NCBI GenBank assembly: GCA_937873435.1
Contig: CALMWM010000494.1
Span: 1-20,221 of the forward strand
DNA from: an uncultured Gallionellaceae bacterium
GTDB taxonomy: Bacteria; Pseudomonadota; Gammaproteobacteria; Burkholderiales; Sulfuricellaceae
Reading direction: 5' to 3'
Length of the DNA stretch: 20,221 nucleotides
Below are positions 13,992-20,221 of this stretch, in pieces. Position numbers and translations under genes: made by a program. Under the pieces are notes generated by a model. It did not search any database. It was given only the letters and a program-made list of their open reading frames with translations, and had not been told where the DNA came from. Within the stretch, counting starts at the first letter, position 1; every line of letters begins with the position of its first letter.

Positions 13992-14452
13992 CACTTGCGT
14001 TGTGCCTGCTTGCACCGCTAGCAGCCGACGCCGCCAACCGCGAAGCCAAGCCACCTGCCTGGGTTGAACTCACGCCGTCGCAAAAGCAGGTTTTGGCACC
14101 TGTGATGATGGAATGGGACAACATGCCCCCCATCCAGCGCAAGAAGCTGGTCGGCGTTGCCACGGGCTATCCGAAAATGACCCCGCACCAACAGGAACGC
14201 ATTCAGAACCGGCTCAAGGACTGGGCGAAACTGACCGTTCAGGAACGTGAACTCGCGCGTCAGAAATATCAGAAACTGCAACAACTCACGCCGGAAGAAC
14301 GCGCCAAAGTCAGGAAAAAATGGCAGGAATACCAACATCTGTCCGAGGAAGAGCGTGAGGCATTGCGCCGCAAAGCGGCTACGCCAACAGCGCCGGAAGA
14401 AGCTCAAACCGAGCCTGCCGGCGCGGCAGCGACAACACCCACCGGCAACTAA
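13964..14452 (+). CDS. DUF3106-type exported helical protein
   Basis: A 162-residue exported protein. A signal peptide (GAAIALALCLLAPLAADA) ends near Ala23. The mature part is charged and helical, with repeats of about 20 residues, each with the pattern 'W/Y..L(T/S)..ER...R' (LTPSQKQVLAPVMMEW, MTPHQQERIQNRLKDW, LTVQERELARQKYQ, LTPEERAKVRKKWQ, LSEEEREALRR). The last 35 residues are rich in Ala, Pro and Thr. These features match DUF3106, usually found between DUF3619 and RDD genes. The repeat style recalls periplasmic helical sensors of the Spy/CpxP/ZraP kind, so a periplasmic sensor or chaperone role for the neighbouring sigma system is a testable idea. The ATG lies within the end of the previous gene, so translation is probably coupled. 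Confidence 0.82.
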   Translation: MVGRFGAAIALALCLLAPLAADAANREAKPPAWVELTPSQKQVLAPVMMEWDNMPPIQRKKLVGVATGYPKMTPHQQERIQNRLKDWAKLTVQERELARQKYQKLQQLTPEERAKVRKKWQEYQHLSEEEREALRRKAATPTAPEEAQTEPAGAAATTPTGN

Positions 14453-14467
14453 CCTTCCGCTTTCCTC

Positions 14468-14887
14468 ATGGATACCACCCCCACCATCAAGCGCCGTCTG
14501 GCCAGCCTATTTTACGAAGCACTGTTGGTTTCGGCCATCCTGTTCATCGCCGCTTTCGTATTTACCGTCGCCACCCATAACACCCAGTCGCCGCTGATCC
14601 GCATCGCCTTTCAGGCCTATCTGGCGCTGGTGGCGGGAATGTACTTTATCGTCTTCTGGCTGCGCGGCGGGCAAACCCTGCCGATGAAAACCTGGCACCT
14701 GCGCCTGCAAAATTCCGACGGCGGGCCTATCGACGCGAAACAAGCCGTTCTGCGCTATCTGCTCGCGCTGATCGGGGTATTTCTGCTGGGCTTCGGGATC
14801 ATCTGGGCGCTCTTCGACCGCGACCGCCAGTTCTGGCACGACCGCATGGCAGGCACGCGGATCGTTTACGACAAACCGGTTACTTGA
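14468..14887 (+). CDS. RDD-family membrane protein
   Basis: A 139-residue inner-membrane protein with three predicted helices (about 18-36, 45-66 and 94-116). The N-terminal motif is KRRLASLFYEALLVSAILF, where the Asp that gives RDD its name is Glu, and the C-terminal motif is FDRDRQFWHDRMAGTRIVY, typical of the family. Between them MKTWHLRLQNSDGGPID is the conserved loop. Function of RDD proteins is mostly unknown; some are proposed to be ion transporters. The gene follows DUF3106 by 15 bases, ending the sigma cluster. Its last 8 bases overlap the end of the convergent metG gene (14880-14887). Confidence 0.88.
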   Translation: MDTTPTIKRRLASLFYEALLVSAILFIAAFVFTVATHNTQSPLIRIAFQAYLALVAGMYFIVFWLRGGQTLPMKTWHLRLQNSDGGPIDAKQAVLRYLLALIGVFLLGFGIIWALFDRDRQFWHDRMAGTRIVYDKPVT

Positions 14888-16994
14888 CCCGCATCCCCGG
14901 TTGGGCGCCCTCGTCCGGGCTTAGTATGAAAAGACCGGGCGATTCGCCCGAAGCCGCCAGCACCATCCCTTCCGACAGGCCGAATTTCATCTTGCGCGGC
15001 GCGAGATTCGCCACCATCACCGTCAGACGCCCCTTGAGCTGTTCCGGGTCGTAGGCCGACTTGATCCCGGCGAACACGTTGCGGGTTTTGCCTTCGCCGA
15101 TGTCGAGCGTCAGTTGCAACAGCTTGTCCGCCCCGGCAACATGTTCGGCATTGACGATGCGGGCGATGCGCAGGTCGATCTTGGAAAAGTCGTCAATCGA
15201 AACAAGCGGCGCGATAGCGCCCACGCTTGCCCCCTCTCCCTCTGGGAGAGGGTTGGGGTGAGGGCTAGCCCCCTGAGTCTGGTGTTGCTGATGCTCGGCA
15301 TGACGTGCCGGAGAATGCGCTTGCGCGGCGGGTTGCAGGCTTTCCTTGTTTTCTTCGATCATGGCTTCCACTTGTTTCGGGTCGATGCGGGTCATCAGGT
15401 GCGCGTAGGGGTTGATGGCATGGCCGAGCAGTAGCGTTTGCGCGTCATTCCACTGCAATGGCGGGACATTCAGGAACGCCTCCACGTCTGCCGCCAGCTT
15501 GGGCAACACCGGCTTCAGGTACAACGTCAGCAGACGGAACAGATTGAGGCTGACGCTGCAAACCTCATGCAGCTTGGCCTCCTGCCCTTCCTGTTTGGCC
15601 AGCTCCCAAGGTTTGTGCTCATCCACATATTGGTTGGCAAGATCGGCCAGACGCATCACTTCACGCAGAGCCTTGCCGTATTCGCGCGCGTCGTACAAAC
15701 CCGCAATACCGGCAGCGGCTTGCTGCAACTCATCAAGCAAGGCCTGGTTGGCAATGCCGTCGGCCAACTTTCCGCCAAAGCGCTTGGTGATGAAGCCCGC
15801 CGCCCGGCTGGCGATATTGACGAATTTTCCGATCAGGTCGCTGTTCACCCGCGCGGTGAAGTCGTCCAGGTTCAGGTCGAGGTCTTCCATCGAGGCATTC
15901 AGCTTGGCGGCAAAGTAATAGCGCAAATGCTCGGGGTTGAGATGTTTGAGATAGCTCGCCGCGGTAATGAAGGTACCGCGCGATTTGGACATTTTCTGCC
16001 CGTCCACGGTGAGGAAGCCGTGCGCGAACACGCCGCTCGGGGTGCGGTAGCCGGCGTGTTGCAGCTCGGCGGGCCAGAACAGCGCATGGAAATACAGGAT
16101 GTCCTTGCCGATGAAATGGTAGACCTCAGTGCCGGCATCGGCGGCTTTGAGCTTGTCCCAGTAGGCGTCGAAGTCGATGCCCTGCTTGTCGCACAGGTTA
16201 CGGAAACTCCCCATGTAGCCGATGGGCGCGTCGAGCCAGACGTAGTAATACTTGCCGGGCGCATCGGGAATCTCGAAGCCGAAGTAAGGCGCGTCGCGCG
16301 AGATGTCCCAGTCGGAAAGACCGCCTTCCAGCCATTCGTTGAGCTTGTTGGCGGCTTCAAACTGAACGTGAGGCGGTGCGATCCAGCTTTTCAGGAAATC
16401 GCGGCAGCGTGGATCGGAAAGCTTGAAGAAATAATGGTCGGACGATTTGCGCACCGGTGTGGCGCCGGACACTGCGGAATACGGCTCGATCAAATCAGTG
16501 GGCTGGTAGGCAGCGCCGCAGGCTTCGCAGGAGTCGCCGTACTGGTCCTTGGCGTGGCACTTGGGGCATTCGCCCTTGATGAAGCGATCCGGCAGAAACA
16601 TTTCCTTAACCGGGTCGAAGTATTGCTCGATCGCGCGCACTTCGATCAGCCCCTGCTGTTTCAGCTTGAGGTAGATATCATCGGCGTAATGACGGGTTTC
16701 CGGGGTGTTAGTCGAATAATAATTGTCGAAGCCAATGCGGAAGCCGGCGAAATCGTCGTAATGCTCCTGCCACACCTTGGCGATAAGCTGTTCAGGCGCG
16801 ATGCCTTCCTTTTGCGCGCGCAGCATGATCGGGGTGCCGTGGGTATCGTCGGCGCACACATAATGGCACTGGTGGCCTTGCATTTTCTGGAAACGCACCC
16901 AAATATCGGTCTGGATGTATTCCACCAGGTGGCCGAGGTGGATGCTGCCGTTGGCATAGGGCAGCGCCGAGGTGACGAGGATTTTGCGCGTCAT
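14880..16994 (-). CDS. metG: Methionyl-tRNA synthetase with C-terminal tRNA-binding domain
   Basis: Charges tRNA-Met with methionine in the cytoplasm. The 704-residue protein has the HIGH-type motif HLGH (residues 19-22), a zinc knuckle ECPKCHAKDQYGDSCEACG (Cys143, 146, 156, 159), the KMSKS motif at 334-338, an anticodon-binding helical domain (about 390-540) and a C-terminal EMAP/Trbp111-like tRNA-binding domain from about 600 (FSKIDLRIARIVNAEHVAG) that also drives dimerisation. The linker between the last two (about 545-598) is long and low in complexity. Part of it, SPHPNPLPEGEG (577-588), is the translation of a dispersed palindromic repeat inserted in frame. The start ATG has no strong ribosome binding site. 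A good promoter lies at 17025-17053. Confidence 0.97.
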   Translation of the reverse strand: MTRKILVTSALPYANGSIHLGHLVEYIQTDIWVRFQKMQGHQCHYVCADDTHGTPIMLRAQKEGIAPEQLIAKVWQEHYDDFAGFRIGFDNYYSTNTPETRHYADDIYLKLKQQGLIEVRAIEQYFDPVKEMFLPDRFIKGECPKCHAKDQYGDSCEACGAAYQPTDLIEPYSAVSGATPVRKSSDHYFFKLSDPRCRDFLKSWIAPPHVQFEAANKLNEWLEGGLSDWDISRDAPYFGFEIPDAPGKYYYVWLDAPIGYMGSFRNLCDKQGIDFDAYWDKLKAADAGTEVYHFIGKDILYFHALFWPAELQHAGYRTPSGVFAHGFLTVDGQKMSKSRGTFITAASYLKHLNPEHLRYYFAAKLNASMEDLDLNLDDFTARVNSDLIGKFVNIASRAAGFITKRFGGKLADGIANQALLDELQQAAAGIAGLYDAREYGKALREVMRLADLANQYVDEHKPWELAKQEGQEAKLHEVCSVSLNLFRLLTLYLKPVLPKLAADVEAFLNVPPLQWNDAQTLLLGHAINPYAHLMTRIDPKQVEAMIEENKESLQPAAQAHSPARHAEHQQHQTQGASPHPNPLPEGEGASVGAIAPLVSIDDFSKIDLRIARIVNAEHVAGADKLLQLTLDIGEGKTRNVFAGIKSAYDPEQLKGRLTVMVANLAPRKMKFGLSEGMVLAASGESPGLFILSPDEGAQPGMRVK
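15232..15264 (-). repeat. CCCTCTCCC-type palindromic repeat inside metG
   Basis: CCCTCTCCC (15232-15240) and GGGAGAGGG (15244-15252) form a perfect 9-bp stem with a 3-base loop and are followed by TTGGGGTGAGGG (15253-15264). This is the form of a very widespread intergenic repeat of proteobacteria. Here it is read through as residues 577-588 of MetG, in the flexible linker, without disturbing the frame. Confidence 0.85.
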
Positions 16995-17024
16995 GGCTAG
17001 GGTCTTAATACTATTAAAAGCGGA

Positions 17025-17053
17025 ATTGTAACAAACCGTGGTAGCAAGCCCAA
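17025..17053 (-). promoter_or_regulatory. Sigma-70-like promoter for metG
   Basis: On the minus strand TTGGGC (17053-17048) and TACAAT (17030-17025) are separated by 17 bases. The -10 matches five of six consensus positions. It lies 31 bases before the metG start codon in the divergent gap with apbC. Confidence 0.6.
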
Positions 17054-17105
17054 TTATTGTTTAAACTTTCGCCTTTGCGCACAACAGGTTTATCTAGGAG
17101 TCAGC

Positions 17106-18194
17106 ATGTCCGTATCCGAGCAGCAAGTGCTTGAGGCACTGAAGCAAATCACCGACCCGAACACCAAGAAGGATTTCGTCGCCGGCAAGTCCGCCAAGAA
17201 CATCAAGATCGACGGCAACAACGTCTCGCTCGACATCGTCCTCGGCTACCCGGCCAAGACCGTGACTGGCGCCATCCAGCAACTGGTGACGGACAAACTG
17301 AAGAGTCTCCCCGGCATCGGCAATGTCTCTGTGAATGTCACCACCCACATCGTTTCCCACAGCGTCCAGCGCGGCGTGAAACTGATTCCTGGCGTGAAGA
17401 ACATCATCGCGGTGGCTTCCGGCAAGGGCGGCGTGGGCAAATCCACCACCGCCGTCAACTTGGCGCTGGCGCTGGCCGCCGAAGGCGCCAAGGTGGGCAT
17501 CATGGACGCCGACATCTACGGCCCCTCACAACCCCTGATGCTGGGCATCAGCGGCCGCCCGGAATCGCAGGACGGCCAGAAAATGGAGCCGATGATCGGC
17601 CACGGCCTGCAAGCCATGTCGATCGGCTTCCTGATCGACGTGGAAACCCCGATGGTATGGCGCGGCCCGATGGTCACGCAAGCGCTGGAGCAACTGCTCA
17701 ACGAAACCAACTGGAGCGACCTCGACTACCTGGTGGTGGACTTGCCGCCCGGCACCGGCGACGTGCAACTGACGCTGGCGCAAAAAGTGCCGGTCACCGG
17801 CGCGGTGATCGTCACCACCCCGCAGGACGTAGCGCTGATCGACGCACGCAAAGGCTTGAAGATGTTCGAAAAGGTCGGCATCCCGATCATCGGCATCGTC
17901 GAGAACATGAGCCTGCACATCTGCTCCCAGTGCGGCCATGAAGAGCGCGTATTCGGCCAGGGCGGCGGCGAACGCATGTGCAGCGACTACAACGTCGAAT
18001 TCCTCGGCGCATTGCCGCTGGACATCGCCATCCGCGAACAGACCGACGCTGGCAACCCGCCGGTGGTGGCCAACCCCGACGGTCGCGTCGCCGAAATCTA
18101 CCGCGAAATCGCACGCCGGGTGGCCGTAAAAGTGGCTGAGCAGGCTCAGGATTTCAGCGCCCGCTTCCCCAACATCGTGATTCAAAACACGTAA
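17106..18194 (+). CDS. apbC: Fe-S cluster carrier ATPase, Mrp/ApbC/NBP35 family
   Basis: Cytoplasmic P-loop ATPase that carries and transfers iron-sulfur clusters. The 362 residues comprise an N-terminal MIP18/DUF59 domain (about 5-85: VLEALKQITDPNTKKDF, ending near NVTTHIVSH) and a MinD/Mrp-type ATPase domain. The deviant Walker A is ASGKGGVGKSTT (106-113), followed by MDADIYGPSQP and VVDLPPGTGDVQLTL. The cluster-binding CxxC is ICSQCGHEE (Cys273, Cys276), so the protein appears functional. TAGGAG six bases before the ATG is a good ribosome binding site. It is divergent from metG, a neighbour seen in many proteobacteria, and is followed by dcd, again a common order. A repeat-like palindrome lies just after its stop codon. 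Confidence 0.97.
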   Translation: MSVSEQQVLEALKQITDPNTKKDFVAGKSAKNIKIDGNNVSLDIVLGYPAKTVTGAIQQLVTDKLKSLPGIGNVSVNVTTHIVSHSVQRGVKLIPGVKNIIAVASGKGGVGKSTTAVNLALALAAEGAKVGIMDADIYGPSQPLMLGISGRPESQDGQKMEPMIGHGLQAMSIGFLIDVETPMVWRGPMVTQALEQLLNETNWSDLDYLVVDLPPGTGDVQLTLAQKVPVTGAVIVTTPQDVALIDARKGLKMFEKVGIPIIGIVENMSLHICSQCGHEERVFGQGGGERMCSDYNVEFLGALPLDIAIREQTDAGNPPVVANPDGRVAEIYREIARRVAVKVAEQAQDFSARFPNIVIQNT

Positions 18195-18199
18195 TGAGA

Positions 18200-18256
18200 A
18201 ATGGGTGAAGGGCAATGCGTGAGAAACGCTTTCCCCTTCGCCCCCCGCCCCTTCAC
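18200..18256. repeat. Imperfect palindrome of the AATGGGTGA type between apbC and dcd
   Basis: GTGAAGGG (18205-18212) pairs with CCCTTCAC (18249-18256), and the centre has GCGT (18217-18220) pairing with ACGC (18226-18229). The left side is purine-rich and the right side pyrimidine-rich. AATGGGTGA at its left edge is shared with the palindrome at 9453-9495. Confidence 0.5.
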
Positions 18257-18274
18257 TCGTCACTTGAGAAAACC

Positions 18275-18841
18275 ATGAGCATCAAAGCCGACAAATGGAT
18301 ACGCCGCATGGCGGAGCAGCATGGCATGATCGAACCCTTCGAACCGGGCCAGATCAAGGAAGCCGACGGCAAGCGCATCGTCTCCTACGGCACCTCCAGC
18401 TACGGCTACGACATCCGCTGTTCCGACGAATTCAAGCTGTTCACCAACATCAACAGCACCATCGTCGACCCCAAGAATTTCGACCCTAATTCGTTTGTCG
18501 ACGTAAAAGGCGACATCTGCATCATCCCCCCGAATTCATTCGCATTGGCGCGCACCGTCGAGTATTTCCGCATCCCGCGCAACGTGCTGACCATCTGCCT
18601 GGGCAAATCGACCTACGCACGCTGCGGCATCATCGTCAACGTGACGCCGTTCGAGCCCGAGTGGGAAGGCTACGTAACCCTGGAATTCTCCAATACCACC
18701 CCGTTGCCGGCCAAGATTTACGCCAACGAAGGCGTGGCGCAGGTGCTGTTTTTCGAGTCCGACGAAGTCTGCGAAACCTCTTACAAGGATAGAGGCGGCA
18801 AATATCAGGGCCAGCATGGCGTGACCCTGCCAAAAATCTAA
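18275..18841 (+). CDS. dcd: dCTP deaminase
   Basis: Deaminates dCTP to dUTP, the main source of dUMP for thymidylate in many bacteria. The 188-residue protein belongs to the dUTPase-fold trimer family. Visible motifs are SYGYDIRCSDEFKLF near the N-terminus, LGKSTYARCGIIVNVTP (Ser112, Arg116 at the nucleotide site), and the catalytic Glu137 in YVTLEFSNTTPLPAKIY, followed by GVAQVLFFES. The C-terminal DRGGKYQGQHGVTLPKI is the lid that closes over the substrate. An upstream extension of the frame to 18215 lies inside a repeat and is not protein-like, so the ATG at 18275 is chosen, with a weak GAGAA ahead of it. Confidence 0.97.
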   Translation: MSIKADKWIRRMAEQHGMIEPFEPGQIKEADGKRIVSYGTSSYGYDIRCSDEFKLFTNINSTIVDPKNFDPNSFVDVKGDICIIPPNSFALARTVEYFRIPRNVLTICLGKSTYARCGIIVNVTPFEPEWEGYVTLEFSNTTPLPAKIYANEGVAQVLFFESDEVCETSYKDRGGKYQGQHGVTLPKI

Positions 18842-18850
18842 AGGAACCGG

Positions 18851-18910
18851 TGTAGGAGCGGGCCATGCCCGCGAATTCGCGGCAAATCGCGGGCATGGCC
18901 CGCTCCTACA
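18851..18910. repeat. REP-like perfect inverted repeat between dcd and decarboxylase
   Basis: The arm 18851-18874, beginning TGTAGGAGCGGGCC and ending TGCCCGCGA, is the exact reverse complement of the arm 18887-18910, a 24-bp perfect stem with a 12-base loop. The core GTAGGAGCGGG...CCCGCGA is the well-known REP/BIME type described in Pseudomonas and relatives. It starts 10 bases after the dcd stop and may block 3' exonucleases or act in termination. Confidence 0.9.
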
Positions 18911-18932
18911 TACAACACCCACAGGAGTATTT

Positions 18933-20221
18933 ATGCGTTTCCGTTTCCCCGTTGTCATCATCGACGAAGATTTCCGCTCCGAGAACGCCAGCGGGATCGG
19001 CATTCGCGTCCTCGCCAAGGCCATCGAGGAAGAAGGCATGGAAGTGCTGGGCGCCACCAGCTACGGCGACCTGACTTCGTTCGCGCAGCAGCAGAGCCGC
19101 GCCTCGGTGTTCATCCTGTCGATCGACGACGAGGAATTTTCCACCCCGGAGGCGGCGGAACACGCCGTGGCGCAGGTACGCGCCTTCGTCGAGGAAATCC
19201 GCTTCCGCAACGCAGACATCCCGATCTTCCTCTACGGCGAAACACGCACTTCGCGCCATATCCCCAACGATGTGCTGAAAGAGTTGCACGGCTTCATCCA
19301 CATGTTCGAGGACACGCCGGAGTTCATCGCCCGCTATGTCATGCGCGAAGCCAAGGCCTACCTGGAATCCCTGCCGCCGCCGTTTTTCCGCGCGCTCACC
19401 CACTATGCCGCCGACGGTTCCTATTCCTGGCACTGCCCCGGCCATTCCGGCGGCGTGGCTTTCCTGAAAAGCCCGGTGGGCCAGATGTTCCACCAGTTCT
19501 TCGGTGAAAACATGCTGCGCGCCGACGTCTGCAACGCGGTGGAAGAACTCGGACAATTGCTCGACCATACCGGCCCGGTCGCCGCTTCCGAGCGCAACGC
19601 GGCGCGGATTTTTAACGCGGATCACCTGTTTTTCGTCACCAACGGCACCTCCACTTCCAACAAGATGGTGTGGCATTCCACGGTGGCGCCGGGCGACGTG
19701 GTAGTGGTCGACCGCAACTGCCACAAGTCGATCCTCCACGCGATCATCATGACCGGCGCGATCCCGGTGTTCCTCACCCCGACGCGCAACCATTACGGCA
19801 TCATCGGCCCGATTCCGCTGGAAGAATTCCACTGGAAGAACATCCAGAAGAAGATCGCCGCCAACCCCTTCGCCCGCGACGCCAAAGGAGCGCCGCGCGT
19901 TCTGACGATCACCCAGAGCACTTACGACGGGGTGGTTTACAACGTCGAAACCATCAAGGCGATGCTCGACGGCAAGATCGACACCCTGCACTTCGACGAA
20001 GCCTGGCTGCCGCACGCCACCTTCCACGAGTTCTACAAGGACATGCACGCGATCGGCAAGGATAGGCCGCGCCCGAAGGAATCGATGATCTTCTCCACCC
20101 AGTCCACCCACAAGCTGCTGGCAGGCTTGAGCCAGGCGTCGCAGATCCTGGTACAGGATGCGGAGACTTCTCGGGTTCGGCCCCTTGGACAATTACATCG
20201 CCTTGGGTCAATGCCGCGGCT
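18933..20221 (+). CDS. Orn/Lys/Arg decarboxylase, AdiA/LdcC/SpeF fold type (3' truncated)
   Basis: PLP-dependent basic amino acid decarboxylase, usually about 720-760 residues, of which about 429 are in view. The N-terminal 'wing' domain (FPVVIIDEDFRSENASGIGI, about 1-130) is followed by the PLP core: WHCPGHSGGVAFLKSPVGQ, FVTNGTSTSNKMVWHS, VDRNCHKSILHAII, LHFDEAWLPHATFHEFY, and the PLP-binding lysine in STQSTHKLLAGLSQASQ (Lys394). Substrate choice among arginine, lysine and ornithine cannot be settled. AGGAG seven bases upstream supports the ATG at 18933. After ILVQDAET (about 20145-20168) the frame stays open but no longer resembles the family, which normally continues with a LDRHLFNEAYMMH-like segment; see findings. 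Confidence 0.9.
   Translation, partial: MRFRFPVVIIDEDFRSENASGIGIRVLAKAIEEEGMEVLGATSYGDLTSFAQQQSRASVFILSIDDEEFSTPEAAEHAVAQVRAFVEEIRFRNADIPIFLYGETRTSRHIPNDVLKELHGFIHMFEDTPEFIARYVMREAKAYLESLPPPFFRALTHYAADGSYSWHCPGHSGGVAFLKSPVGQMFHQFFGENMLRADVCNAVEELGQLLDHTGPVAASERNAARIFNADHLFFVTNGTSTSNKMVWHSTVAPGDVVVVDRNCHKSILHAIIMTGAIPVFLTPTRNHYGIIGPIPLEEFHWKNIQKKIAANPFARDAKGAPRVLTITQSTYDGVVYNVETIKAMLDGKIDTLHFDEAWLPHATFHEFYKDMHAIGKDRPRPKESMIFSTQSTHKLLAGLSQASQILVQDAETSRVRPLGQLHRLGSMPR

Noticed and set aside
15438..17000. Very long open frame antisense to metG; similar ones lie opposite leuA, ilvC and the decarboxylase.
   Set aside because: They arise from codon bias in GC-rich genes on the opposite strand. Their translations are rich in His, Arg and Val and show no domain, and the sense genes are unambiguous.
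1..20221. Search by eye for tRNA, rRNA, CRISPR arrays, riboswitches, integrases and transposases.
   Set aside because: No cloverleaf with conserved T-loop, no regularly spaced repeats and no recognisable mobile-element protein were found. Short or divergent RNAs could have been missed without a covariance search.

Overview
The window looks like a chromosomal segment of a betaproteobacterium, most likely in or near the Nitrosomonadales (Gallionellaceae-like). This rests on GC-rich coding, an acetolactate synthase with the GEG variant that I associate with betaproteobacteria, the gene order ilvB-ilvN-ilvC-psd-pssA followed at a distance by leuA, and the block sigma factor-DUF3619-DUF3106-RDD. 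The genus call is inference. Most genes are core metabolism; I see no phage, plasmid, CRISPR or transposase genes and no tRNA or rRNA.

Layout. Positions 2-976 hold the 3' part of an HD-GYP protein. From 3955 down to 1009 the minus strand carries leuA, a GNAT acetyltransferase and an EamA exporter. Positions 4101-7913 are a patchwork of small genes on both strands: a protein with a C-terminal CxxCxxC tail, a thioredoxin, a lipoprotein with duplicated BamE-like units, an FHA-LuxR regulator, a SCO1-type copper chaperone with a small periplasmic partner, and a secreted protein with two 41-residue cysteine repeats. This patchwork separates leuA from pssA. A bidirectional terminator at 7925-7953 closes it off from the minus-strand series ilvB-ilvN-ilvC-psd-pssA (12825 down to 7984), which makes branched-chain amino acid precursors and phosphatidylethanolamine. 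A strong sigma-70-like promoter lies upstream of ilvB. Divergent from ilvB is the cluster sigma factor, DUF3619, DUF3106 and RDD (13033-14887), converging on metG (16994 down to 14880). On the plus strand apbC, dcd and a basic amino acid decarboxylase follow to the window end.

The most striking feature is the number of palindromic dispersed-type repeats: six elements of about five types, at 4439-4558, 9453-9495, 10542-10616, 15232-15264, 18200-18256 and 18851-18910. Five are intergenic. The one at 15232-15264 sits in frame inside metG and is translated as a proline- and glycine-rich linker. Other points of note are a sigma factor whose conserved N-terminus can only be reached from a CTG codon, an FHA-LuxR fusion, an HD-GYP domain with a metal-ligand Asp replaced by Glu, and a loss of family similarity in the last ~50 bases of the window. 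I did not find a clear new multi-gene defence or biosynthetic system; the best candidates for undescribed biology are the sigma/DUF3619/DUF3106/RDD cluster, the FHA-LuxR protein and the cysteine-repeat secreted protein.
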